DNA from: Bacteroidota bacterium
Lineage (GTDB): Bacteria; Bacteroidota; Bacteroidia; Flavobacteriales; Schleiferiaceae
DNA length: 20,322 nucleotides
NCBI GenBank assembly: GCA_003023665.1
Contig: PXYR01000017.1
Location: forward strand, 1 to 20,322
Direction: 5' to 3'
The notes beneath the pieces are model-generated. The model worked only from the letters and a program-made list of their open reading frames with translations. It was not told the DNA's origin and did no database searches. Shown one piece after another: positions 1 to 8,594 of the stretch (positions are counted from its first letter, which is position 1; each line of letters starts with the position of its first letter). The position numbers and the translations under genes are program-made.

Positions 1-37
1 TGGTACTGGGTCTTCCGGGAGAGTAGGTCGCCGCCAT
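1..37 (+). rRNA. rrf: 5S ribosomal RNA, 3' end only
   Basis: The first ~37 bases match the 3' end of bacterial 5S rRNA: a GGTACTG segment, a short hairpin arm, then the conserved GGGAGAGTAGGTCGCCGCC tail that forms the last part of helix I. The 5' part lies outside the window. The exact mature 3' end is uncertain by a few bases. A strong hairpin with a T-run follows at once, as expected at the end of an rRNA operon, so 16S and 23S genes should lie to the left. No protein gene competes for this stretch. Confidence 0.87.
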
Positions 38-43
38 TTTTCC

Positions 44-77
44 AAGCCCAATCTAGTCATAGATTGGGCTTTTTTTA
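44..77 (+). terminator. Intrinsic terminator of the rRNA operon
   Basis: A perfect inverted repeat (AGCCCAATCTA at 45-55, complementary arm at 60-70, four-base loop GTCA) is followed by an uninterrupted run of T to position 76. The flanking A/T pair can extend the stem. This is a textbook rho-independent terminator for plus-strand transcription from the 5S gene. On the minus strand the hairpin is not followed by a T-run, so it would serve the facing M20 peptidase gene less well, although that gene's stop codon is only about 15 bases away. Confidence 0.9.
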
Positions 78-90
78 TGCCCGAAAGTAT

Positions 91-1548
91 TTATTCAATT
101 CGCTGAAAAAGGTCAATATAAAATTGACATAAATCATGGTAGGCATCCACATGGATTCGTTCATTAATACCATGAATTCTAGGCAAATCTTCTTTGGTTA
201 GCGGAATAGGGAGAAACCGAAAGGTTTGTGCACTCAATCCGTCAAAGTTTTTGGAATCCGTGCCGCCAAGCGTTAGATAGGGACTAATCAAAGTGTTAGG
301 GAAAGTTGATTTGATACTCTGCCCTAAGGTGATAAAGTCTGCACTTTCATAAGAAGAAGAAGCTGTGGGACCGCTACCATAATCGTTATACCATTGAACT
401 GTACCGCCAAATTCTGCCGCCCGCTCAGCATAAGCGTCTACGATATCATTAATGGAATAGCCAGGGAGAATTCTTGTGTTACAAACAACACGAGAGGAAG
501 AGGGAACCACATTGTCTTTAATGCCTGCGCCCACCATTGTGGCTACAGCTGTATTGGTAGTCAGCGCCCTTCCTGTTGCAGATTTTTGATAGGAGCTTAG
601 AATAAGTGAATTGGTAAGCGGCCTCATTCCAAAAGCCCATTTTAGTCCAAAGGACATTTCAGGCGCAAGGTGGTCCATGAAACCTTGAAGCGGTTCGGTA
701 AATTCAGGTTTAAAAATGGGGTCGTCATTTAGGGAAGTAATGAAAGCCGCGCCACTTAATATGGCATTTTCTTTCTCAGGCATACTACTGTGCCCTCCGG
801 GTTGTTCAAAATTAACCTCAACACTGATATAGCCTTTTTCCGCAATTCCAATTAGGGCTATAGGTGTATCCTCTAATCCAGGAACCGAACCAATTGAAAT
901 GGTCCCGGCTTCGTCAAATAGAACTCTAAAAGAGACTCCCTGTTCACGGCAGTGTTCTGCGGCAAGTCGAGCACCGTATGTTCCGCCAATTTCCTCATCT
1001 TGACCAAAACAGAAGTAATAGTTATGCGCAGGTCTCCACCCGCTGGCAAGCATTGTTTCTAAAGCTTCAAGTATACCAAAAGCAGAAGCTTTATCATCAA
1101 GGGCCCCTCTGCCGTAAATAAAGTCATTTTTAACTTCTCCTGCGAATGGTAGAGCCTCCCAATCTTTAATGGTTTTTGGATCTACAGGAACAACATCAAG
1201 ATGCGAAATGAATAGAATGTTATCCGCTTGAGTGGAGGAACCCTCTAATTTCATCCATAAGGTGTGTGTGCTTAAAGTATCTATTGATAATGCTGAATAC
1301 ACCAATGGAAATGAACGTTGCAGGTGAACAAAAAGTCCTTCGAATGCAGCGCTATCAATCATCTGAGGTACTTGAGATATAGTTTTATAGGATAACCCTT
1401 TGGCGAAAATTGAAACCGCATCCCCTCGTATTTCAAAGTCAGAAGTTTCTTTTACAGGTTGGTACTTATCTTGAATACTATCAAGACGAACGAATGGAAA
1501 TAGCGCTATTAAAACGATAATAATTAATGCGATGATGGTCTTCTTCAT
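91..1548 (-). CDS. M20 family zinc metallopeptidase (PM20D1 / carboxypeptidase S-like), membrane-anchored
   Basis: This 485-residue protein looks like a two-zinc M20 aminoacylase/carboxypeptidase that cleaves peptides or N-acyl amino acids. Residues 4-20 form one hydrophobic segment behind a KK start, a signal anchor or uncleaved signal peptide, so the catalytic part should face the periplasm. The M20 signatures are in order: SHLDVVP (H116, D118), GRGALDDK (bridging D151), DEEIGG (adjacent glutamates 185-186, catalytic base and metal ligand), then a dimerisation lid, then LGGTDSKNF and a C-terminal HGINERIHVD segment supplying the last metal-binding His. Length fits the PM20D1-like branch better than DapE or PepT. 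It is a lone minus-strand gene facing the rRNA terminator and diverging from the next gene across 49 bases. The true substrate cannot be read from sequence. Confidence 0.9.
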   Translation of the reverse strand: MKKTIIALIIIVLIALFPFVRLDSIQDKYQPVKETSDFEIRGDAVSIFAKGLSYKTISQVPQMIDSAAFEGLFVHLQRSFPLVYSALSIDTLSTHTLWMKLEGSSTQADNILFISHLDVVPVDPKTIKDWEALPFAGEVKNDFIYGRGALDDKASAFGILEALETMLASGWRPAHNYYFCFGQDEEIGGTYGARLAAEHCREQGVSFRVLFDEAGTISIGSVPGLEDTPIALIGIAEKGYISVEVNFEQPGGHSSMPEKENAILSGAAFITSLNDDPIFKPEFTEPLQGFMDHLAPEMSFGLKWAFGMRPLTNSLILSSYQKSATGRALTTNTAVATMVGAGIKDNVVPSSSRVVCNTRILPGYSINDIVDAYAERAAEFGGTVQWYNDYGSGPTASSSYESADFITLGQSIKSTFPNTLISPYLTLGGTDSKNFDGLSAQTFRFLPIPLTKEDLPRIHGINERIHVDAYHDLCQFYIDLFQRIE

Positions 1549-1597
1549 ATTCTTATACTTGCTTTAGGCTTTGTAACTTAGCTTAAAATACGAATAG

Positions 1598-2035
1598 ATG
1601 TATACAGGATTACTACACTTACACCATTGGATGCCATTTTTATGGTTACTTCTAATTCTCGTGGTACTCGTCCAGAACTTTTTAGTTTGGAAATCGGACC
1701 GTGAATTTACCGCCAGTCTCAAAAGACAAAATACAATCACAATTGTACTTACCCATATTCAAGTAACCGTTGGATTAGTCATGCTCATAGGATTTAATAT
1801 GGATATGTTTTCTGACATGGGGACGCTAATGGGAGATGCCGCAATGCGTTTTAAATATGTCGAGCACCCCACAACTATGTTGCTCGGGGCGGTATTGATT
1901 ACCATCGGAAATGCCAAGAGTAAACGCCAAGAGGCAGCTAAGAGTAAGGCCAAAACAGTAGTGATTTGGTTCGGTATTGGACTGCTGCTAATTGCTTTAA
2001 GATTCCCTTGGGAAGCTTTCTTGCAAGGAGCTTAA
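1598..2035 (+). CDS. Conserved four-helix integral membrane protein (cytochrome-b-like, function unknown)
   Basis: A 145-residue protein with four predicted membrane helices, at about residues 10-31, 46-66, 92-106 and 120-137. Histidines at 7, 9 and 10 lie before helix 1, H53 is inside helix 2, and H90 sits at the start of helix 3. Such spacing is compatible with heme binding, and from memory similar flavobacterial proteins are often labelled 'cytochrome B', but nothing here proves heme ligation. There is no signal peptide. The C-terminal half has a very basic loop (about 107-119, rich in K/R) expected to be cytoplasmic. The gene ends 12 bases before hflX, so the two are probably co-transcribed. 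The start ATG is the first in frame after the divergent gap. Confidence 0.72.
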   Translation: MYTGLLHLHHWMPFLWLLLILVVLVQNFLVWKSDREFTASLKRQNTITIVLTHIQVTVGLVMLIGFNMDMFSDMGTLMGDAAMRFKYVEHPTTMLLGAVLITIGNAKSKRQEAAKSKAKTVVIWFGIGLLLIALRFPWEAFLQGA

Positions 2036-2047
2036 GAAAGCGTCTTA

Positions 2048-3241
2048 ATGTTAGAAGTTAAAAAGAAAAGAACTTCTCAAAGGGAGCGGTGTGTTCTTGT
2101 TGCTATTGTGAATAAGCAACAAGACGAAGTCAAGGCGCTAGAATATTTGGAAGAATTACGTTTTTTAGCAGATACCGCAGGGGCAGATACCGTCCATATG
2201 TTCACTCAGAAATTGGCACAGCCCAATCCTAAAACCTTTCTAGGAAGGGGAAAGATGGAAGATATTCTTGGATTCATAAAGGCCGAGGATATAGATATGG
2301 TCGTCTTTGATGATGAATTAACTCCCTCTCAACTTAAGAATATAGAGGCGCTGATGGAAGTCAAGGTGATGGATCGTACCAATCTTATTTTAGACATTTT
2401 CGCTGCACGTGCTCAGACGAGCTATGCCAGAACACAGGTTGAATTGGCGCAATACCAATATTTATTGCCGCGACTTACCAGGATGTGGACACACCTTGAA
2501 AGACAAAAAGGTGGGATTGGTATGCGTGGGCCAGGGGAAACCCAAATAGAAACAGACCGTCGTATAATCCAGCAAAAAATATCGCTTTTAAAAAAGAAGT
2601 TGCAAAAAATTGACGTGCAAATGAGCACGCAACGCAGTAATAGAGGCAAGCTGACTAGAGTCGCCTTAGTGGGTTATACGAACGTAGGTAAGAGCACATT
2701 ATTGAATTTATTGTGTAAAACAGATGTGTTGGCAGAGAATAAATTGTTTGCCACTTTGGATACAACCGTAAGAAAAATCAATATTGATAATTTACCACTG
2801 TTGTTGACGGATACTGTAGGATTCATTCGCAAATTACCAACTCAATTGGTAGAGAGTTTTAAATCTACCCTAGATGAAGTGAGGGAGGCAGATGTATTGA
2901 TGCACGTTGTGGATATTTCTCATCCAAATTTTATGGAGCATATTGAGAGTGTGAACGGTATTCTGCAAGAGATTGATAGTTTGGATAAGCCGACTATGAT
3001 GGTGTTCAATAAAATTGATGCATACACGTATGAGGAGGCAGACGAATTTGATCTAGAATTGACACCAAGAAATTACGATCTTGACCACTGGAAAAAGAGC
3101 TGGATAAATAAGATTGGCGAACGAGCTGTTTTTATTTCCGCTCAGGATAGAAATAATATAGACGAATTAAGGCGTACTCTTTATAGAGTCGCATCAGAAA
3201 TACATGCATCAAGGTTTCCATTCAATTCCTTTTTGTATTAA
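2048..3241 (+). CDS. hflX: GTPase HflX, ribosome-associated
   Basis: HflX binds the 50S subunit and splits stalled or stressed ribosomes in a GTP-dependent way. The 397-residue protein has the full family layout. The N-terminal HflX domain covers about residues 15-200 and includes the FLGRGK motif, the QVELAQYQYLLPRL helix and the glycine-rich linker GGIGMRGPGETQIETDRR. A TrmE-Era-type G domain follows: G1 GYTNVGKST (209-217), the switch segment FATLDTT (234-240), G3 DTVG (255-258), G4 NKID (321-324) and G5 SAQ (364-366). All nucleotide-binding motifs are intact. It starts 12 bases after the small membrane protein gene and ends 12 bases before maeB, with no terminator in either gap, so it probably belongs to one run. 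Flavobacterial homologues have a similar size. Confidence 0.96.
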   Translation: MLEVKKKRTSQRERCVLVAIVNKQQDEVKALEYLEELRFLADTAGADTVHMFTQKLAQPNPKTFLGRGKMEDILGFIKAEDIDMVVFDDELTPSQLKNIEALMEVKVMDRTNLILDIFAARAQTSYARTQVELAQYQYLLPRLTRMWTHLERQKGGIGMRGPGETQIETDRRIIQQKISLLKKKLQKIDVQMSTQRSNRGKLTRVALVGYTNVGKSTLLNLLCKTDVLAENKLFATLDTTVRKINIDNLPLLLTDTVGFIRKLPTQLVESFKSTLDEVREADVLMHVVDISHPNFMEHIESVNGILQEIDSLDKPTMMVFNKIDAYTYEEADEFDLELTPRNYDLDHWKKSWINKIGERAVFISAQDRNNIDELRRTLYRVASEIHASRFPFNSFLY

Positions 3242-3253
3242 AGTAAAAACGAC

Positions 3254-5527
3254 ATGAGTCAAAGACCAATTCGAAAAACGGATACACTTAAATACCATAA
3301 GGAACCTAAGCCTGGTAAAATTGAAGTTATCCCAACGAAGCCGTCAAATTCACAGAGAGACCTGAGTATTGCCTACTCCCCGGGTGTGGCTGAACCTTGT
3401 AAAGAGATTGCTGCAAATCCGGAGGAAGTATATAATTATACTGCCAAGGGCAATTTAGTGGCAGTAATATCAAACGGTACCGCCGTACTAGGATTAGGAG
3501 ATATAGGACCTGAAGCTTCCAAGCCTGTGATGGAGGGAAAAGGCGTGCTATTCAAAATATTTGCGGATATAGATGTTTTTGATCTGGAATTAGATGCTGC
3601 AGATCCAGACAAGTTTATAGAAACAGTAAAAGCTGTTGCCCCAACATTTGGAGGAATCAACCTTGAGGATATCAAAGCGCCCGACTGTTTTTACATTGAA
3701 AAGCGGTTAAAAGAGGAGCTGAATATTCCTATCATGCACGATGATCAGCATGGAACAGCAATAATCACTGCCGCTGCGTTATTGAATGCGTTGGAGATTT
3801 CGGAAAAAGAGATTAATACGATTAAAGTAGTCTTTAACGGCGCTGGCGCATCTGCCATTTCATGTGCTAAGCTGTACTTGAGTCTTGGGGTACAATCGGA
3901 AAACCTTTTTATGTGCGATTCAAAAGGTTTAATTACAACTTGCAGAGAAGAGTTGACTCCTGAAAAGCAGATTTTTGCAAAAGACCATAAACCGGCGGAT
4001 TTAGCGGAATTAATGAAGGGTGCAGATGTCTTTGTTGGTTTGTCCAAAGGAAACATTGTAAGTAAGGAAATGGTGACTTCCATGGCGCCAAGTCCAATCG
4101 TTTTTGCATTGGCTAATCCAGATCCAGAGATTACTTATAAAAATGCCATGTCGGCTAGAAAGGACATTATCATGGCCACCGGAAGAAGTGACAATCCTAA
4201 TCAGGTCAACAATGTCCTGGGTTTTCCTTTTATATTCCGAGGTGCTTTGGACGTTCGCGCTACAAGCATTAATGAAGAAATGAAGTTGGCTGCTGTACGA
4301 TCCATTGCCGAGTTAACTAAGGAGCCTGTTCCCGAACTGGTGAACCTAGCCTACGGCGAGAGCAATTTAACCTTTGGCCCAACCTACATCATACCCAAGC
4401 CATTTGATCCTCGATTAATTACTACTGTGGCCCCAGCGGTTGCAAAAGCTGCAATGGAAAGTGGTGTGGCCAAGGCTCCAATTAAGGATTGGGACCATTA
4501 TAATACTACCTTAAGTGATCGATTAGGCAGAGACGATAAGTTCATTAGATTATTAAATGAGAATGCCTCTCAGAAGCCGCAGCGAATTGTATTTACAGAG
4601 GGAGACCAATACCGTATTCTTAAGGCCGCAGAAATTTTAATAAATGGGGGAACGGCGGTTCCTGTTCTTCTTGGACCAAGAGCGCGAATTGAGCAATTAA
4701 TTGAGGAATACCAACTAGAATTATCCGGCGCCGAGATTATAGATGTCATCGCAGATGCTGAAGGACGCGAAGAGTTTGCTCAGAGGCTTTATGATATGCG
4801 TATGCGCAGAGGTTGGACCTTGGCGGAGTGTAAAAGTAAAATCAAGCAGCGCGATTATTACGGCAATATGATGCTAAAGGAAGGTAAAGTGGATGCCTTA
4901 ATTAGCGGTTTGACTGTTAAATATCCTACGGCTTTAAGACCCATCTTAAGAATTATTGGTACAGAAAATGGTTTGCGTAAGGCTGCAGGTATGTATACTC
5001 TTTTGACCAAACGTGGTCCCATGTTCTTCGCAGATACGACTATTAACCTTGATCCAGCTGTAGAGGATATTGTACAAATAGTACTGAATGTTGCAGACAC
5101 TGTGCGAAGGACAAACATAGTGCCTAAGGTGGCTTTGTTGAGTTATTCCAATTTTGGGTCAAGTAACGGACCAGATGCCCGTAAAATGGCACAGGCCAGT
5201 AGCATATTGCGTAAAGAATATCCGGAACTCATTGTGGACGGAGAGGTTCAAGCAAATTTTGCACTGAATCCAGAACTACTCAAAGAGAGTTTCCCATTTT
5301 CAGATTTAGTGGGTCACAAGGCCAATGTATTCATCTTTCCAAACCTTGCTGCAGGAAATATTACGTACAAAATGTTACAGAGCTTTGGTGCTGCGGAAGC
5401 CATTGGTCCAATGCTTATTGGGACTCAAAAGAGTGCTCATGTGCTGCAATTGGGAGCATCTGTGCGTGAAATCGTGAATATGGCTACTCTAGCTGCAGTA
5501 GACGCTCGCACAAGAAAAGGAAAGTAA
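3254..5527 (+). CDS. maeB: NADP-dependent malic enzyme with C-terminal phosphotransacetylase-like domain
   Basis: Decarboxylates L-malate to pyruvate, reducing NADP+, in the cytoplasm; a source of NADPH for biosynthesis. The 757-residue protein is a two-part fusion. The malic enzyme half (about 1-425) contains the active-site Y41 in YSPGVAEP, the block GLGDIGPEASKPVMEGKG (80-97) with the catalytic lysine, the divalent-metal ligands E138/D139 and D163 (MHDDQHGTA), and a Rossmann nucleotide site at GAGAS (196-200). The C-terminal ~325 residues match the phosphate acetyl/butyryltransferase fold. In MaeB-type enzymes this part is known as a regulatory acetyl-CoA-sensing domain rather than a working transacetylase; that applies here by family, not by direct evidence. 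The TAA stop directly touches the stop codon of the facing gene. Confidence 0.95.
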   Translation: MSQRPIRKTDTLKYHKEPKPGKIEVIPTKPSNSQRDLSIAYSPGVAEPCKEIAANPEEVYNYTAKGNLVAVISNGTAVLGLGDIGPEASKPVMEGKGVLFKIFADIDVFDLELDAADPDKFIETVKAVAPTFGGINLEDIKAPDCFYIEKRLKEELNIPIMHDDQHGTAIITAAALLNALEISEKEINTIKVVFNGAGASAISCAKLYLSLGVQSENLFMCDSKGLITTCREELTPEKQIFAKDHKPADLAELMKGADVFVGLSKGNIVSKEMVTSMAPSPIVFALANPDPEITYKNAMSARKDIIMATGRSDNPNQVNNVLGFPFIFRGALDVRATSINEEMKLAAVRSIAELTKEPVPELVNLAYGESNLTFGPTYIIPKPFDPRLITTVAPAVAKAAMESGVAKAPIKDWDHYNTTLSDRLGRDDKFIRLLNENASQKPQRIVFTEGDQYRILKAAEILINGGTAVPVLLGPRARIEQLIEEYQLELSGAEIIDVIADAEGREEFAQRLYDMRMRRGWTLAECKSKIKQRDYYGNMMLKEGKVDALISGLTVKYPTALRPILRIIGTENGLRKAAGMYTLLTKRGPMFFADTTINLDPAVEDIVQIVLNVADTVRRTNIVPKVALLSYSNFGSSNGPDARKMAQASSILRKEYPELIVDGEVQANFALNPELLKESFPFSDLVGHKANVFIFPNLAAGNITYKMLQSFGAAEAIGPMLIGTQKSAHVLQLGASVREIVNMATLAAVDARTRKGK

Positions 5528-6292
5528 TTATTGGACTTTAGAAAACTTGTATAACAGCGGTCTTGAAGGTGCCGCATCGTTTTCAATTGGTGCCACTTGC
5601 AAGTGCAGGAGGTAATTACCCGGTTGCACATGATCGGGAATATGAACCAATTCTGTGATAGTTCTATGCAGTGTAGATTCCGGTGAGGGTCCCCAAAAAG
5701 ATTTATGACACGCCAATGCACCACCGTCCTCTTCTTGATCTACACTAGGCTGGTCAATAAGGATATGATCAATACCTTCATTTCTTATAAAGGTCCCAAT
5801 TTCAGCATCTAGATAGGGCCAGTTAGTTTGACTGTAATTGCGTTGTAGGTTGGCGTTTCCACAGTCCGTTTTGATGATTACGGATTTGATTCCGTCTGTA
5901 CCACCATATTCTTTGGCCTCTAGCCATGCTTTCATGAATCGTTCAAGACTTACCCTTCCGTTAGTGACCTCTGGATAAAGTACCAAGGCTAGGGTATAGG
6001 GTGCTTTGAAATGTTGGTTTATGGAATGTCTCGTATGTGAAATGTGACCTGCCGTTTCTGTGTGGGTACAATGAGCATGTGGGTTGAAGTCTATGGAGAA
6101 AAAATTCATATTTCCCCCTAATTCAACGGAGCCCTTCCAATCGCCTAAAATCACCGGTGTGAATTTGGGGGCATCTATGTACCAAGCACGAGCAATGTCT
6201 GTAACGGCCATGCTTAGATCGGCATAAGGTGCATTTAAATCTATCTCGTAAGAAACACCATTGATTTCAACTGTGGTCTTCATCATGATCAA
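5528..6292 (-). CDS. Cyclase-family hydrolase (kynurenine formamidase-like fold, PF04199)
   Basis: A 254-residue protein of the cyclase/formamidase metal hydrolase family; no specific substrate can be assigned. The family's metal motif HxGTHxDxPxH appears in a changed form at residues 72-83 as HAHCTHTETAGH, with H72, H77, E79 and H83 in the expected ligand positions and Cys75 where most members have Gly. A second conserved block, LIDQPSVDQEEDGG (about 178-191), resembles the 'D.PSvD' segment of the family. No signal peptide is seen, so it should be cytoplasmic. It is the last gene of the kinase-hemW run and overlaps the end of hemW by 26 bases; later ATGs at codons 3 and 4 would shorten the overlap only slightly. 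True kynurenine formamidase activity is doubtful, because no tryptophan degradation genes are nearby. Confidence 0.8.
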   Translation of the reverse strand: MIMMKTTVEINGVSYEIDLNAPYADLSMAVTDIARAWYIDAPKFTPVILGDWKGSVELGGNMNFFSIDFNPHAHCTHTETAGHISHTRHSINQHFKAPYTLALVLYPEVTNGRVSLERFMKAWLEAKEYGGTDGIKSVIIKTDCGNANLQRNYSQTNWPYLDAEIGTFIRNEGIDHILIDQPSVDQEEDGGALACHKSFWGPSPESTLHRTITELVHIPDHVQPGNYLLHLQVAPIENDAAPSRPLLYKFSKVQ

Positions 6293-7415
6293 TCATTAAA
6301 CTGGCGATGATAGCATCGCTAGTCATCCAATTCTCTGGTAAAATACGGAACCCATTTGGCATGGGATGAATAATTTCTTTTTTAAATCCGTTTTCCACAT
6401 TCTTCTGCAGTCGTTTAAACAATGGATTGTCTTTACCAATTTGTGGGATATCATCATCAAATCTAAATCCATCAGCGGTGCGAAGCCGAACCATAAGTCG
6501 CTCATTTATTTGTTCGCTGATACTCAATTCCTCCTCTGTAATAGCCGCACCTTTAAGATATAAGTTGTTGTTGCTGATGTTCCAAAACCTTCTTTTTCCG
6601 TCAAAGGAATGCGCACCTGGACCAATGCCCAAATAGGGACGGTAGGACCAATAATGTTGGTTGTGAATACTTCGGTAATCTTCCCTTGAAAAATTAGATA
6701 ATTCATAATGGTCATACCCATTGTTCTTGGCCCATTGTGTCAAATAGCGGTATTGTGACAGTATTTGCTCTTCGTTTGGAAGGATGAGCTGTCCAGTGTC
6801 CACTTGATGTTTTAACACGGTTCCATTTTCTATAGTCAAGTTGTAGCAGCTTAAATGAGGCGGATTAAATTTCAGGACATTTTCAAGATTTTCCTGCCAC
6901 GTTTTTAGATTAGACCCTGGCATCCCGTACATGAGGTCTATGGAATAATTTTCAAAGGGACTGTTGTCAATGAATTCCAAAGCACGTTTGGATTCCATAG
7001 CGTTGTGAGCCCTATTACTCTTTTGGAGCTCGCCGTTGTGAAAGCTTTGAATCCCCACACTTAATCGATTAATTCCTGCAGAAAACCATTGACTCAGATT
7101 GGTTGGAGTGATGTCATCAGGGTTGGCTTCAAGGGTAATTTCCACGTGGTTTTTAGACCATTTAAAGTGCCGCTGTACTACTTGAATAAATCGTTGAATT
7201 TGGTCATAATCCAAAAGACTCGGCGTACCGCCTCCAAAGTAAATGCTGCTAATTTCAGTTTCATTCCATGGCAATACATTGCTTTGTTGTACAAGCTCAT
7301 CTAACATGAAATTAACCACCTGTTCTTTGGTGTTCAAATTGGTGGAAAAATGAAAGTCACAGTAGGTGCAGGCCTGTTTGCAATAGGGGATATGAAAATA
7401 GATACTACTATTCAT
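6267..7415 (-). CDS. hemW: Radical SAM heme chaperone HemW
   Basis: HemW is related to oxygen-independent coproporphyrinogen oxidase (HemN) but acts as a heme-binding chaperone that loads heme onto respiratory proteins. The 382-residue protein begins nearly at once with the radical SAM cluster motif CxxxCxxC (C12, C16, C19, followed by DFHF), then GGGTPS (61-66, SAM binding). It carries HNQHYW at 251-256, the HNxxYW signature tied to heme binding in HemW that separates it from true HemN, followed by GIGPGAHSF. HemN's N-terminal extension is missing, which agrees. The start codon overlaps the stop of the upstream histidine kinase by one base (TAATG on the minus strand), a strong hint of translational coupling. 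No other heme gene is nearby. Confidence 0.94.
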   Translation of the reverse strand: MNSSIYFHIPYCKQACTYCDFHFSTNLNTKEQVVNFMLDELVQQSNVLPWNETEISSIYFGGGTPSLLDYDQIQRFIQVVQRHFKWSKNHVEITLEANPDDITPTNLSQWFSAGINRLSVGIQSFHNGELQKSNRAHNAMESKRALEFIDNSPFENYSIDLMYGMPGSNLKTWQENLENVLKFNPPHLSCYNLTIENGTVLKHQVDTGQLILPNEEQILSQYRYLTQWAKNNGYDHYELSNFSREDYRSIHNQHYWSYRPYLGIGPGAHSFDGKRRFWNISNNNLYLKGAAITEEELSISEQINERLMVRLRTADGFRFDDDIPQIGKDNPLFKRLQKNVENGFKKEIIHPMPNGFRILPENWMTSDAIIASLMIDHDEDHS

Positions 7416-8569
7416 TACAGAACAGAGGGAAGGGTGATTTTGAATGTAGCGCCCTGCTCCACTTGACTTTCTATGAGTGAGATGGAGCCGTTGTGGTATT
7501 CGTCAACAATTCTTTTGGCCAAACTCAAGCCAAGGCCCCAGCCTCTGCTTTTTGTGCTATAACCGGGATTGAATATTCTTCTTTGAATTTTATTGGGTAT
7601 ACCCTTTCCGTCGTCTTTGACTAATATTACAATATTGGTTCCTTGAAGTTGTGCATCTACGTGTATGGTGCCTTTTCCTTGAATAGCATCCGTAGCATTG
7701 GTGATTAAATTTTCCAAAACCCAAGAAATGAGTTGTGGATTGTGTAATCCTTGAAGGTCTGGCGCAATGTTAGAAGTAAGCTCGATGCTTTTCCCTAATC
7801 GATTCATCATGTAATCTAAAGCATGAACAAGTGTTTCGCTAAGGTCTTGATCCGTCATTTCTGGTTGTGAGCCGATTTTGCTAAACCGCTCGGTAATTGA
7901 TGTGAGTCTATCCACATCACGCTCCATTTCATTGAAGGCGATTTCAGCGGGATATTTGTCTTTTAGAAATGTGATCCAACCTAATAATGCACTCAAAGGG
8001 GTTCCTATTTGATGTGCCGTTTCTCTAGCCATCCCCGTCCAAACTTTATTTTGCTCACTTCTTCTTGCATTGGAGAATGCCATATAGCTAATGAGCATAT
8101 ACACGGAAATTACTCCAAGTAGCAGCAACGGATAAATCCTTAATTTGCTCAAAAGGGAGGAACCTTTGTAGTATAAATAATTGGTCTTTCCATCTAAATA
8201 GGGATTCTCAAGCATCTGACCACTTTCCTTGAACTCTTCGAGTTTTCTTTTTAGGTATCTATCCGGATTGGATTCGGGAACATCCAAGTTGCGATGTGCA
8301 ATTATTTCCCCTTCGTCGTTTACAAGTAAAACAGGAATGGTTTTATTGTCTTGTATAATTTGAGAATAAAAGGCTAAATCGGTGTCGTCTTCAGATAAAA
8401 AAACAGCTTCAATAGCCTTTGCCCAAAGCACTATTTTACGTTCTTCCTCTGCCCGTAATTCCTTGAGGAAAGTCTCTGTATACAATAATGATACAATACC
8501 TATAATTACCCCGAATAGTATAAGTGCGGCCTTCCACCATTGTTTACCTGTATATACATCCCATTTCAT
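7415..8569 (-). CDS. Membrane-bound sensor histidine kinase (orphan)
   Basis: A 384-residue transmitter kinase. Residues 13-30 form the first membrane helix and about 146-165 the second, bracketing a ~115-residue extracytoplasmic sensor region with no domain I recognise. The H-box METAHQIGTP-like segment is at 180-191 with phosphoacceptor H186. It comes only ~20 residues after the second helix, so no HAMP or PAS domain fits between them. The catalytic domain is complete: N box ENLITNATDA (286-295), G1 DDGKGIP (319-325), F box IFNPGYSTK (332-340) and G2 GWGLGLSLAKRI (343-354). No response regulator lies within the window, so its partner must be encoded elsewhere. It is the first gene of a minus-strand run with hemW (one-base overlap) and the cyclase-family gene. 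Signal sensed: unknown. Confidence 0.92.
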   Translation of the reverse strand: MKWDVYTGKQWWKAALILFGVIIGIVSLLYTETFLKELRAEEERKIVLWAKAIEAVFLSEDDTDLAFYSQIIQDNKTIPVLLVNDEGEIIAHRNLDVPESNPDRYLKRKLEEFKESGQMLENPYLDGKTNYLYYKGSSLLSKLRIYPLLLLGVISVYMLISYMAFSNARRSEQNKVWTGMARETAHQIGTPLSALLGWITFLKDKYPAEIAFNEMERDVDRLTSITERFSKIGSQPEMTDQDLSETLVHALDYMMNRLGKSIELTSNIAPDLQGLHNPQLISWVLENLITNATDAIQGKGTIHVDAQLQGTNIVILVKDDGKGIPNKIQRRIFNPGYSTKSRGWGLGLSLAKRIVDEYHNGSISLIESQVEQGATFKITLPSVL

Positions 8570-8594
8570 ACCTCTAATCTAGTGGTTTCTTTGC

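Noticed and set aside
3745..4083. A 112-codon minus-strand open frame inside maeB
   Set aside because: It covers the Rossmann part of the malic enzyme, which is clearly coding; no family similarity and no upstream promoter box.
4528..5527. Independent phosphotransacetylase gene (pta) at the 3' part of maeB
   Set aside because: The frame is continuous with the malic enzyme half with no stop or internal start signal; the fusion is the normal MaeB architecture.
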